This document shows, piece by piece, positions 48,085-59,961 of a DNA stretch of 64,000 nucleotides (the first letter of the stretch is position 1; each line of letters opens with the position of its first letter). A program made the translations under genes and the position numbers. The DNA comes from Pempheris klunzingeri. Lineage: Eukaryota > Chordata > Actinopteri > Acropomatiformes > Pempheridae. The notes under the pieces were generated by a model. It did not search any database. It saw only the letters and a list, made by a program, of their open reading frames with translations, and was not told the origin of the DNA. The stretch is from positions 8,431,374 to 8,495,373 of the forward strand of contig NC_092014.1 of NCBI RefSeq assembly GCF_042242105.1. Reading direction: 5' to 3'.

Positions 48085-51000
48085 CCTGTCTATAAGCAGC
48101 GATGATGTCCTTCACCTGCGCAGGTGTCCTGGAGGAGAGGATCTCCACCAGGACCTTCTCATCTGTTCCAGCCCCCTAAACATCAGAGTTACATGTCTGA
48201 GAAAACAACATTTAAATTTCCAGCTGATAAAATTCAAGTTTCTATTCAGAAACTCTTCACCAGTTTTATTTATTGATCTCATATCTGGTAACTGCAGCAT
48301 CTACCTTGATGGCGTTGCGAAGGCAAGTCATATCATAGGCGATGGGTGGGGTCATCAGAGCCACGATCAGGGTCTCGAATTTGCCACCCAGCTCTCCCTT
48401 CAGGTCATCTATCAGATCCTGGCATGAGGAAACATCATGTACTTCATTTACTTGTGGAACACATAAAATCCTGCATGTGACTGCGCTACAATGCTATGCA
48501 GTGAAGGATTTTATGGTTGTGTGTGGCTCGATTATTTTGCTACAGTCGAGTCACATATATGGATTTTCTGCTGATGATTCGTGCTGTACTGCCTGTAACG
48601 GTTTGATGTTGCAGATCATCAGGTTTAAAGACCTCAGCATGCTTCAGACGAAGAGCTTATCAGAACATCTACCAGCTGCTGGAAATCACTTTCTGCCAGC
48701 AGATTTGGGGGATCTGACAAACGGACAAGCACGGCCATTTTGTGCAACGGCGGATCAGGTGTGAGAATGGCAGGATCTGATCGGTCTTTGACATTATATA
48801 AAAAAATGTGATATATTTGCATAAGATATATTCTTTCATTATTAATACACACAAATAAAGCAGAGTAACAAAACTCGGCAGCCAGCTAGCTTAGCAGAAA
48901 GACTAGAAACAGCTAGCCTGGCTATGTCCAAAGGTAACAAAATGCACCAAATTCCCTGTACCTTTGGACAGACCTTTGGACTAGCTGCTGAATCTTTTTC
49001 TAGTTTTTATGCTAAGCTATGCTTGGCTAACCAGCTGCTAGCTGTAGCTTCACATTTACCATACAGATATGTGAGTTGTATGAATTTTCTCATCTAATTC
49101 TTGGCAGAAAAACAAACAAGTTTGTTTCCAAAATGTCAAACAATATAAGATTTAACTCCAGTAACAATAGTTTTGTGCTACTCTCATTAATAAAAGGAGG
49201 TTTAAGCTAATTGTGTGTCAGATGAGGAGCAGAGAGATGTGGTCATGTGGTTTAACAGCTGTTAAGGAAGCCCAACCTTTCCAAACAGAGTTTTGTAGGA
49301 GGCCTTGATCTCTTGCCTCTGAGTGTTGCTGCGAGCCGCCAACAGCTGCAAGATGGCATCCTCATCGGTCCCTACGGCAACAAGCACCATGGTTACACAG
49401 ACGAGCAGCAAGTGTTTGTTTCTATAGTCACACATGTTACATAACAATGAGCTTGCTCTGTCTAGGTTGACTTGATTACAACTACGTCAGCCACATAATT
49501 ACTGCCTACAGTCGAGGTCAGCAGATGTGTTTGGTCACAGTGACTCAAGTTTCATTTCTGCTTGTGTGTTTATGACTCGCTGCTGTCTGGGTGGGGCGCC
49601 ACAGACAGCAGGGATTACTACAGTTATTGTTCAGGCAGGAACTCCCCAAAAAACGGCCTCTCATTGGCCTGTTGGAGTTGTACTACTGACTGGCACGCCC
49701 TCAGAGTATCAGATGACACTGTGCTGACAGCAGAGACACACGAGCATCTTACCCAGCCCCTTCATGGCCTTGTACAGGACCTCAGCATCTGCACTGGCAG
49801 CGAAGTTTCCACTGGCTTTTACTGTTCCTCTGCTGGCCTGCAAAAATCAATCAGAAGGACAAAGGAGGATTATTCTGCTGTAGATTTTCCAAAGTTAGGT
49901 GACTTTTTTCTAATAATTCCTTTTTGTAGGACAGTCGAGACTTCACCTGAATTTTTGATAAATATCCTGTATGTTTAAATACATTCAAATGTTCTTCCAA
50001 CTGCAATATAAAGATAAAACCAATACAAAGCATTGCAGAGAGGCAATAATACAGATTATTAACTAATGCACATAATGCACACAAAGAACCTCCAGCTTAA
50101 AACCATGCATTGGATATCCCTAAAGTTTGACAATCATTAATTGGAACAGTATTCAAAACAACTATTTCGTAGAGATTTGGGGATATTTTTTGCATGTTTT
50201 CTTGTTTTCTATTAATAAAAATTAATAAATAACTCCTTTGTGAATGTTGTACTCAATGGCATCAAACGGGACACAAATTGAAAACAGGTCTTGTTGTGTT
50301 GTTAGTGTTAAGCACACATTTATCCATGCTAAATTTGTGCCAAACCAAGTGGGTGCTTTAGAAGATGACTTGCATGTTTTTACTGTCTATGGCTTCTTAT
50401 CAGATGTAAAGAAAATGCTACAACATTATAGATCATATTTCATCTCTTAGTTTCATGCTTACACTTTATATATACCATCTCACATTCCTTACATGCATAA
50501 TTTCAAAGATGTTGTTCCTTTACATCATGACAGAGCGAAATGAATTTCCACATTCATGCTTAGATAAATGTAAAAAAGATGTCTGATTCCTCATGCGTGT
50601 AATGTCATCAAAGACATCTTTTAATCAAGTTACAGAACATAATCAATCAATCTCTACATTCATATTCAAATACGTACAAAAGAACGCCTCTCGAATTTGT
50701 TATGTGGACAAACTCAGCAAAGACTTTCCCACTTTTGGATGCACTTAATGAATTTAATGACTTACAGATTTACAGACTCCATGAAGAAGAAGACAAGCTC
50801 TCGCATCAAACCACTTAGTTCACACAGTCCTGTTTCATAACCAGCATGATCCCACATCATTTCTCAGTCTTTGAATTTGCAGCTTATATCTGAGACTTCA
50901 AACATGATGGATGACGAGGGACCAAATGGCGCTTCATTGTGCTGTAATTATCAGGCTAACAATGACTCTGAATGTGGAAAAAAGGATTCCAGAGCAGCAG

Positions 51001-53132
51001 ACGGATCCATACTGGAGACAGTAACGATGAGATAAGGCTGGAAAAACATTAACTCAAACATTGATTTTAGTAAAAGTACTTCTTTCTCCAACAATGCTGC
51101 AATCACTCCTAAAACTGTGACACGTTAATAATAAAACAGCCAAGTATTTGCTTCTTATTTCAGGGGAGGGATGTTTAGAGAGGAAAACCACGGGAATGTC
51201 TCTGGAATTCCGACCCTGAAAATCTGGATTTGAGTGAAAAAAAAAAGTGGGACGTCCGAAAACAAGTCGCTGTTAAGACCAGGATTCTGTCTTTTACTGC
51301 GGGAATCAACGCCAAAATGTCCACAAGCTCTCCGTTGTCATAAACACACTCAGAGGCACAAGGTAAACAAAATCTAATCAGATCTAATCTAATCCTATGG
51401 CCACTCGGACAAACAACGGAATACAAGGAGATATTCAGACAGCAACACAAAACAATGCGGATAACATCCAGAGGAATGTTATACATAGCTTTAGCTCCTA
51501 TGGCGAGTGATAAGTTGTGCCCTGTGGAGCGAGTTCAGACATGACCTGAGGCTGGGGACTTCTCATGGAGGTATGTAGACCCGCCATATGTAAACAGAGG
51601 CCGTCACAGCTGGCCCAGCTATGACAGTGACACGGAGCAGGTCCTATCTCTTCCTCCTCCTGCATTTATAGACTGTGGTTGCCATGGAGACTGTACACGA
51701 TCCATGCAGCGATGCTTGTATGAAGGGAAGTCCACTATCATATTGTCAAATATTGAGTTTTACTGCTAACTGTACTTGTAATGTCAATACTGTTGAGTGT
51801 GGATGTGAATATAGTGCTTTCACAAGTGCATAATGCTTTTTCAAGACCAAAAACAACAATATGTTAGTTTGTCTGTCAACACTATCTGACTTTTTTAAAG
51901 ATTTAAAGTACAGTTTACATTTTAATATTTCAAAAGTGGATATTCACATTTTTTAGAGTCAGTGTCCTTTTCAGGCCAAGAGAAATAAAGAAATACACAC
52001 ACTGACAATGGACTGCTCAGTGAAGTAGGAGACATCTTGTTTCTGGTCATTAAACTTTTGAAAAGAACAATATCAAAAGGACAGTATATTCATATGTTTA
52101 AAACGTGTCTGATGGGGAACTTGAAATGTTTAAATGTGAATATTCACCAGTTTTCTCCACCGGAAGATAAAACTGTTGAGAAGCTCTGGGTTGATTTTAA
52201 AAAAAAGAGAGAATTTCTAGATGTGCCTTACAAACCTACATTACAGATACTGTCATTATTTTATATTTATCATTAGTGAATCTTCCCATATTCAGCTCCT
52301 ACACCTGACTAACTTTTTTTTGGAGGGTGGGGTCTCACTTCTCTTCATTCATTTGAAATAAAAACTTCCAGATTACTAGAACAAATTTAGGTACTAAACT
52401 CGCGCTGGGGTGGGGAGGCTGCTTAAGACTTTATGGCCTCAGCATTTCACAGCGACAACCCAGTAGTAGTTTTCAGCAAATGTTATTAACATAGGAGTAG
52501 ATAGTGCATTTGTTGGGACCCTTTTCCTGCTGCAAATTAATACAAACACACTGTAAAAGTGAGTATTTACGCTTGAGAACAGAGTACAGAATGTGGGATT
52601 GACTCAAAATAAACAGAAATGCCCGTGAACATGTCACCCAGTGCAAAGGTGTGATTCATTTATGTGTTTTAAATATTTCTGGACGACAGCTGAAGTCTGT
52701 GGCTAGACAGGCACATGTTAATACTTGTTGGCATGATCAATTTATCATTGGTTTCGTGGTCTTTTCACTGCATGTGCTGACAAAGAAAGTCAGAAAAACC
52801 TTATCCTCAAAGAAAGCCTCATCAAAACGGACTCGTGAGAACAGTTCATGCCAAAGAGTTGTCCGGTTTTATATCCCCAGACTAAACTGATTATCATAAA
52901 TATAATCACATTTTTTTATGGCAGCGTAGAGCTCCACCCTGACAAAGAGGAAGAGGACAGATTCCCCTTTAAGAGAGGGAGGGCGGCTTTAGACTGCAGG
53001 ATAGACGTGGAAATGGGTGAAACACAGAGAGAGGCGGAGAGACACAGAGACCCACCCGAATGGAAAAGAGCCCACATGAGTCATACACTAAACTTCCCAA
53101 CTTCCCCAAATGAAACCTCTTTGCAGCCCCAC

Positions 53133-53187
<55 letters not shown>

Positions 53188-53660
53188 AAACTTGATGACC
53201 TGGAATGTTTCATTAGTAAAAGTGCTCATTTTTGTCAATTTATATGTTAAAATACGCTTATTCATAGCAATAAGTGACTCATTAAACTGTTTATAAGTGG
53301 TTGTCTCCTTGATGTTAAACAGATGTGCTGCCACATACCACACATTTACAGAAGATAACCTACAGTCTATGAAGACAAAGGGCTTTTATGTTCAATTGCA
53401 AACTGAAAGTTTTGTCAACAGTGAATCAATATTGACACTTAGTGAGCTCCAGGCAGCATTCAGACCAAATTATGGCATTATATAATGTGAAAAAAAGTAG
53501 GCGTTGTCTTCAGAGGGTCAAAACCCACTGTGAGTCACACATTTGCATAAATAACGGATTTTGAACAACTATGACTTTAGTCATTAATATAAAACCGGCC
53601 GTGTTTCTTTATGGTTGACAGCAGGAGAACCAGTGAAATCAAAATGAGTTAACTCACCAT
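44665..53660 (-). CDS. anxa5: Annexin A5, complete (12 coding exons)
   Basis: Ca2+-dependent phosphatidylserine-binding protein, cytosolic and extracellular. Exons in reading order: 53660-53658, 49837-49753, 49371-49277, 48418-48305, 48175-48085, 47358-47279, 47194-47144, 46355-46262, 46159-46064, 45942-45884, 44963-44841, 44727-44665. They sum to 954 nt, 317 aa plus stop (human 320), and every phase joins. Four annexin repeats are seen, with Ca2+ loops KGLGTDE (G28), KGAGTDE (G100), KFGTDE (G184) and KGAGTDD (G257). [40 protein letters not shown] and the C-terminal [11 protein letters not shown] match annexin A5 better than A4. The coding part of the first exon is only the ATG. Intron 1 is 3.8 kb. 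Residue F183 replaces the Trp found in mammalian repeat III. Paralogue (5a/5b) not assigned. Confidence 0.95.
46379..46762. mobile_element. MITE (CAGTGGTGGAA termini), copy 4, in an anxa5 intron
   Basis: Starts 'cagtggtggaagaagtgctc' and ends 'ctactactg'. Internal 'gtacaattacctcaaaattg' matches the copy at 6460-6687. Its left end is 23 bp from the anxa5 exon 46262-46355, on the acceptor side. Confidence 0.65.
47195..47278 (-). repeat. 84-nt anxa5 intron built on (GGAGA)n
   Basis: Nearly the whole minimal intron is a pentamer array, GGAGA on the + strand and TCTCC in the transcript (about 47225-47272). The rest is donor GTAAAT and acceptor ctgtctctcctcag. Confidence 0.9.
48001..48081. repeat. 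(TG)n microsatellite abutting an anxa5 donor
   Basis: About 80 bp of pure TG on the + strand, that is CA in the anxa5 transcript. It begins immediately after the GTAA donor of exon 48175-48085. Confidence 0.95.
48880..49160. repeat. Dispersed fish repeat (GCTAAGCTAAC family), copy 2
   Basis: Reads 'gctagcctggctatgtcc', 'atgctaagctatgcttggctaac', 'gctgtagcttcacatttacc', then 'ttttctcatctaattcttgg'. Matches 23571-23720 in its second half. Lies in an anxa5 intron. Confidence 0.55.
49838..53657 (-). other. anxa5: anxa5 intron 1
   Basis: Large intron between the ATG exon and exon 2. Apart from a CA repeat (53139-53184) I recognise nothing in it. The first intron of a gene often carries enhancers, but none can be claimed here. 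Confidence 0.6.
53139..53184. repeat. (AC)n microsatellite
   Basis: About 46 bp of pure AC in anxa5 intron 1. Confidence 0.95.
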
Positions 53661-54160
53661 TTTGACAGTGCTGGAGGTTTATTCAGCGGTGCTAAAAGGA
53701 CAAGTTCTGTTGGAGAGAAAGAGAGAGAGAGAAAACCTTATCAAACTCCAGATGTATTTACTGTAAACATCCGCACTTAACTTGCTGATCTCCAGTCTGA
53801 GTGAAGCGGCGCAGGGTGGCTGTCAAACCCCGGCACACACACACATACACACACGTCTCCCTTTAGTCCACAGGTGTCCCGGCTCACCTGGATGATGCTG
53901 CTGGACACAAATCAACCAAAGTTAGATCAGTGAACTGTGTGTGCTCCGCTGATGAGGACTTACCGCAGTGAGATGGGCAGAGAGCTCCGGCAGAGAGAGC
54001 AGAGAGGAGGAGAAGAAGGACGAGCCGACGGAGTCCACTCGGAAATACTCTCTGCTGCGCGCGTGAGCGTGTGGGTGCGCGTGTGTGTGGGCCACACCCC
54101 GGTGCGCACGGACTCTGGCGCAGCCCTGCGCCTGAAGCACTCTGGGAAATGCTGTTCCAG
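53661..54160 (-). promoter_or_regulatory. anxa5: anxa5 5'UTR exons and promoter region
   Basis: On the minus strand the ATG exon spans 53706-53658, after a strong acceptor (ctctctttctctccaacag). A good donor (ctgcg|GTAAGT) closes an upstream non-coding exon at 53964. Another donor-like GTGAGC lies near 53885. The region 53960-54130 is CpG-rich (gcgcgcg, gtgcgcac), fitting a CpG promoter. No TATA box recognised. Confidence 0.5.
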
Positions 54161-56359
54161 GTGCCATGAAGCCGCTGTGGTTCCAGATGGGAAGTCAGTT
54201 AAGGGGAAAAAAAGTTTTGTATCATTAAGAATGAACATTTCAGCTGTAGCTTATATGACCAGAGGGCCTTTGGACATATGACATGTTTCCACGGAGACAT
54301 AGTTCATTTTGTTGTCCCCCATAGGAAACATGTGGGCCTTTAGCAGTGTTTAAGTATGAATCTGTGGCCTTTATTTAGTCAGGCAGTCTCCTTGAGATTA
54401 AGATCTCTTTTCCAAGGGAGACCTGAGAACAAGTAACATTCACAAAACCACACAGAACTTTACACAATGGACAGTAACAAGAATTAAAGAGGCAGTTACA
54501 TGAAACAGTTACAAAAAACACAGGTTTTCTTCCACAGCAGAACATCCTGAAAACAAAGTATTGACATTGCCATCTAATAAAAATGACACCTGACAGATGT
54601 TAGAGTTAGGGGTAGGCCAATATGTCTGGCCCATTTTGGTCTCCACCACATCCAGAGGGACATTTCTGGCTCTTAAGCGGCTAAACGCTCCACTACGCTC
54701 TACGTAAGCTTTTTGGATAGAAAAGAGCTTGATGAGACAAAGCTGAGGACCATAAAACCGAAACAATATTGTGTGATCTTGCTTTCATCACTTAGAGTGA
54801 CTTTCATATTAGTCATTTTCTCCTTTGTTAACATTAAAATATTGATCAGTACAACTTTATGGTCAGGTTACATCAGAGCACCAGGCGAACAATGAGCTGA
54901 CAGATAGCAGGAAGGTCTGTTTACACTGCTCACGCCCACAAGTTAATGACTATACCAGATAAAGGATGTCTTGTCATGTCATAATTCATAGAGATAATAA
55001 TGCTGATCATTTATAGACTTGGTGGACAGAAACTGGCCATAAAATCAGGCCAGAACGGGAAGTTAACAAAAACCGTCTAAAGCTGATTTATTACCACATG
55101 GGTGAATATACAGAATTATTCTGTAGACTTTGGAGCTTATTTAACAAACCCATGGATTTGAATATATAATTGTAGCATGAATGCTATTTAGAGTGATGAC
55201 TTTGGCATGTGTGGAATCTTGCCATGCCATGTCAATAAATTAATAAGTAAACTGAGCTGAGCGCTACAGATCGATTCTAACAAAGAGGCTTAACATAGAG
55301 AGGGAGATAAGGAGAGGGAGAAAGAATGCGGGTTATTCTGTTAAATACACAGTTATGAAGTACTCTGGTGAGAAAAATCACTAAAACAAACTTTCAAGGA
55401 AGATGAATCATCTTTTATTTTGAAAGAGCAGAAAAGTACATGGCATGAAAGTATGAAAGTTCATTTCTGACCTTTTAGACCTGAAAGCAGGGCTGCCTTT
55501 TTTTCCCCCCACTTACACACATTCTCACCTGACAGAGCTGCTTTCTACTGAGCAGCACAGCAGATAGTCAGCGATCCTAATCCAATACAATTCTGGTCAA
55601 ATTCAGTGACTATCTCCCAGCTGCTAGGTCCAATAGGGACCTGTTGTGGGTATAAGTGGGAGACAAACAAAGAGGCCATTCCAGTAAATCAGCAATAGAT
55701 GGAGCTGTGTGCGTGAACAAGACGGAGGAAAGGGAGTAGTGAGCAGTGCAGCAGCAGCACTGATGTGAGGGGAGTGTTTGTTTTGCCGTCGAGCTCAAAT
55801 ATCACCATTCTTTCTCAGAATTGCTGACAATTTCTTTAAGTGTTGGCTTTTGCTCAAGGGAATGGCAGATGCTGGTCATTCACTTCCCCACCCAGGAATC
55901 AAACTGGCAGCTTTCTGGTTTCAGCCCCAGTTTGCCAACCTTTAGGCCACCATTGCCCCTCATTACTGGCTTTTTCCAGAGCTATCAGTTGTATCTCATG
56001 GATTTCATATCATGTGATCAAAGTTCCATACTGAGGTTGTGACGACAACTGAACTATCTCCATCTGCTGGTGAAGATAATGAGGTGCAGTTTAAAGCTCC
56101 TGAGAAAGTGTGTTTTTTTTTTTTTACTAAAATCAACAGTTTCTGGACTTAATGTAGCTTTGAAAATGCAATAAAATTAACCTAAGGTGTAACTGTTAAT
56201 CACAAGTATATAAAATAAAATACTAACACCATTGTAATCAGACATTTACATGGCAGAAGATGTGGTCAAAATACAAAACATACACATTCACAGGCATCTG
56301 AACACACCCAGATACAAATTGTCTGTTTGGAGTTTGCAGGCGCAGGTCAAAGTGCATCA
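54161..56359. other. Intergenic between anxa5 promoter and micropeptide ORF
   Basis: No exon supported. A minus-strand AATAAA (TTTATT at 55414-55419 on +) could end a transcript carrying the 56360-56503 ORF. Confidence 0.35.
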
Positions 56360-56503
56360 TCACATTTTGTTCTTGTAGTGTTGTGATTGTTGAAGTAAGA
56401 AGTGAATAAACAGAGCAAGCAGTGCGCAGAGTGAGACAAAGAGCCAGAAGTACACCGCCATGCTCCATCCCCAACCTGCTGGTAAAGGAGGTACACCACT
56501 CAT
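56360..56503 (-). CDS. Candidate single-pass membrane micropeptide, 47 aa
   Basis: Not firmly recognised. On the minus strand an ATG at 56503-56501 opens 47 codons. A short N-terminus (MSGVPPLPAGWGWS) is followed by about 22 hydrophobic residues (AVYFWLFVSLCALLALFIHF) and a polar tail LLQQSQHYKNKM. An acceptor-like 'tttccacag' ends 10 nt before the ATG, so it could be the coding part of a last exon. It lies about 2.3 kb upstream of anxa5 on the same strand. In human, SMIM43 (formerly TMEM155), a gene for a small single-pass protein, occupies that same relative place at 4q27. Sequence similarity is weak by eye, so the link rests on position and architecture. A chance hydrophobic ORF remains possible. 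Confidence 0.35.
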   Translation of the reverse strand: MSGVPPLPAGWGWSMAVYFWLFVSLCALLALFIHFLLQQSQHYKNKM

Positions 56504-56512
56504 CTCCAATAT

Positions 56513-59500
56513 ACTGTGGAAATGGTATGCCGGAGTCCACAGGAGAAGAGAGTTAAAGGTCAAAATTAGATTCCTCTACCTCCTTTTTGACATCTAGGAG
56601 AAGAAAAGGGAACTTCAGTGCAGTGAGTTTTGCGCCATTGTCCACAAGTGGATATTTTGTTTCTCTTATCTTCTGAGGGCCACAATCACCACAAGTGAGC
56701 CTTTTCGGTTGCAGGAAAGAATTATGGCAGCTATCAAGTTTCTTCCCAGTCAAATAGATTTAAGAACAAAGATCTTGGTCACAGCAACAAGCTTGATAAT
56801 AACTTTGTCTCCAGGCTGTAGCTGAATACAATGAGCATCCCAAATAATCAGTGTCCTCTGCTCTGACTGCGTCATCCACATCCACAATAGAATTCGAGAA
56901 AAGAAAAAAGATGGGAGTCCTCGCCTCTGTTGTCTTCCTCTACTGAATCTTCTCAGCCTCATCGTGGTCTGTCCCCTTTTTGACCCACCACAAATACTCA
57001 ATTTAAACACCCAGATAGACAGATGGACACAGTCAACACCTGCCCATATCACTCTGACCTATGAACCCATCAACCCAAAGGCAATCTCTTTGTTGCACAC
57101 ACACACAGCCACTGACCTCAGGTATGCATCATCGACACCTTTCACAAGTGTTTATCTTCACCTTAGATTAAAACATTTTTAAAGTCCATCCCGCATGAAT
57201 AAAACATGCATGTTAGAGAAGGTGCCCTCTTTCTGTTGAGCTGCAGTGTGTGCCCAGTGTGAGAACACAAGGAATAACAAAAACAACAAATCAAAACATA
57301 TCATAAATTTGTGTTTTACGGTTTATTAAAGCCATCCCTGTCGACATTACAATCATCATAAGAGTGGTGAGCCACATAGCCACAAGCTAAACTAATAAAG
57401 ACGGGGGAGAATACAGAGCATGTCCCACTGACAGACATGTACCAACATGAATAATCAGGTGCCTACGCAGACAGACAGGTGCTTGTACACCAACATGAAC
57501 ATACAGGTGCTAAAAAAACAGAACACATTACAGAAACATCCCACTGACAGAACACAGAACAGTACCAACTAACCTGTTAGGCAGACAGGGGCCACTCAAT
57601 TTCATGCAAATTGTTCAACTTTATAGATTACCAATGAGAATATAAATGCAGTTCGCAGCTGCTCTGTGTGCAGCATGTTACTCTGTACTGCCAAAGCAGC
57701 AGCGCCCTGAACAACTGCATTCTTTTGCGTTTCAGATTATGTTAGTTCCAGTCAACAAACATGTGATTTCTTGTCATTGCAGATCAGTGGATTGAGAAAC
57801 ACATGAAATGATAACATTACATTCAGAGGGCCCCAGATCAGCATACGCAGTTCTGAAGGTCTTCAATTAAATGCTTTATCCTGTAGGAGACAACTCCAAC
57901 ATAATTCAATCTACAAGAAAGTCATACACAACTTTAAAAATAGCTGGCAACACTAGGAATATTGTGGTGACATAAGGAGTCACGAGAAAAAGCTTGACTA
58001 CCTTCAGTTTTGTCTCTGACTGATGCAGCAGTTGTTACAACCTAAGATCGCTCAGCCCTTTTACTTTCTTTACAAACTGTAGAAACCACTGACATATTTG
58101 TGTGAGTGAAGTCACATTATACATAGCCTATGGAATAAAACAATAGGTTCACTTAACCAACTTGTGGAATTGCCCGAGCAGCGGAGGCAATCCCTGAAGA
58201 AACCCAATGACTCAGGAAATATGCACCAGGCCTAACAATACGCCAGCATGTGGCTCCAGCTCAATAAACAAATCCCCCTGTCATGTCACTCCACCGCCTT
58301 AAATACCCGTTCCTATCAGGCCCATACCACCTGATAGGTAACTCCTAAAACACACCCACATAAATAAATACTGCATATTTACATAAAACCATAACCGACC
58401 GAACCTATATACTAAATAAGTATTAACTAACCAAAACCCAATTTAATAAATACCCCCCCCCTAACTACTTTACATAATTATTTACATTATTGGGAAAGAA
58501 ACTCCCCTCTACCCACTTCCCACATGGCACCTTCCTCCTGGAACTCATAAAAGGTGTCCGAAACCCTGGGGAACTCTTTTGCCTGGACACCCTGGGAGGA
58601 AGAAGACAAGCAGAGGTAAGTTCTTACTACCAGCAAGAAAAGATGATAAAAATAAATTCACAGTTTGCTAACTAATTCTCCTTCCACCTCATTCATTGCC
58701 CTGGATCACCTGCCACATTCCTGTTCGCAGGTGAGGACCTAGATGGAGCTGCCTGGCAAAGAAACCAGCATAACATATAAATCAATATCTTTCAAAATCA
58801 ATGGGCGTGTTTATTTAACTCCAGGATTTGACTGTTCTAGTAATGGCCGTCCGTCGTTACACAACTGCATGCTATTTAACTCAATAATTTTATTTTAAAA
58901 CAATTGATTATGATTCTAAAATGACCCCAAAAACACCCAATGGTCCCAATATGGTAAAAGCCAAAAATACAAGGACATTTTTGTAACAACACATGCACCA
59001 TCTTCTGTCATTATACAGACTCAACCCACACATTTCAGTGTACCTGCAAGTGCCTTGTAAGAGACTACAAGCAATGCATTATTTTTTTTATATTACATGT
59101 TGTAAACAATATAGAAGAACATTTATACTCTGTGTAACCAAAGTATGTCCACTATTAGATTTCACATTTCAGTCAGGATCAGAGCAATCATGTCACACAT
59201 TGGATCCACTTTGTTTTCAAAGTGGGCAATATCTACATGCAGCCACATCAGGGGCTAAAGAACTACATAGTAAATTCACTGAAAGCTTTTTAATTTGCTG
59301 TTGTACATGCTGTTGGGCAAATTAATCATATTGCTGAAAGAAATACAGAGTACAGAGTGCCTTACATTGCCAGCAACAGCAATTTCTAATGGAATTAAAT
59401 AAATAAATAGAGGACATGTGGGACAACTAGCAATATAACAAGCCCATCACTCCTAAAACTGAATTGATCAACATTGTTGTGGCATTATTACCCTGTCTGA

Positions 59501-59860
59501 TGAACACATAATCTGTGACTTGCTGTAAATGATAATAATTGGGGTAAATAAATTGTTTTGATTGCTAAAAGTCCAGAAAAGATTGTTGATAGGGGGTGAT
59601 GACTACGTCATACCTGTCTTTCTAGAAAGAACGTGGTTTGAGTGATCCCACATTTAGCGGTGTGATTTCGCCTGAAACTATATTTTTACGAGTGTATATC
59701 TGTTTCTAGACTGTCATAAGATAGCTAAACATGTAGCGAATAATATCAGGCGTTTGAATCATTGTCATGTTTCTCAGGAGGCCGGTGAAATGTGAACACC
59801 ACAGATTATTTGATGTGAGCACACCCCCCTATCTGGCACTAAGTGGTATGACCGGCGGGT
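56513..59860. other. Intergenic upstream of uchl1
   Basis: No supported exon. Minus-strand open stretches at 56553-57052 lack recognisable homology and change frame. A 9-bp perfect inverted repeat lies at 58312-58338. Confidence 0.4.
58312..58338. repeat. 9-bp perfect inverted repeat
   Basis: CCTATCAGG and CCTGATAGG are separated by nine bases. Could be a small hairpin or the inner part of a decayed element. Confidence 0.7.
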
Positions 59861-59961
59861 TAAATTACGGGGACGCGCTCCAACTTCAACCGACAGCTGC
59901 GGGAACTGACGGAGGTTAGAAATCAGCAAAACTTAAGAAGAAACACCGAGACTGTGCAAAA

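Noticed and set aside
56553..57052. Adjacent minus-strand open stretches upstream of the micropeptide ORF
   Set aside because: They are in different frames separated by stops, begin with or without ATG inconsistently, and match no family I recognise.
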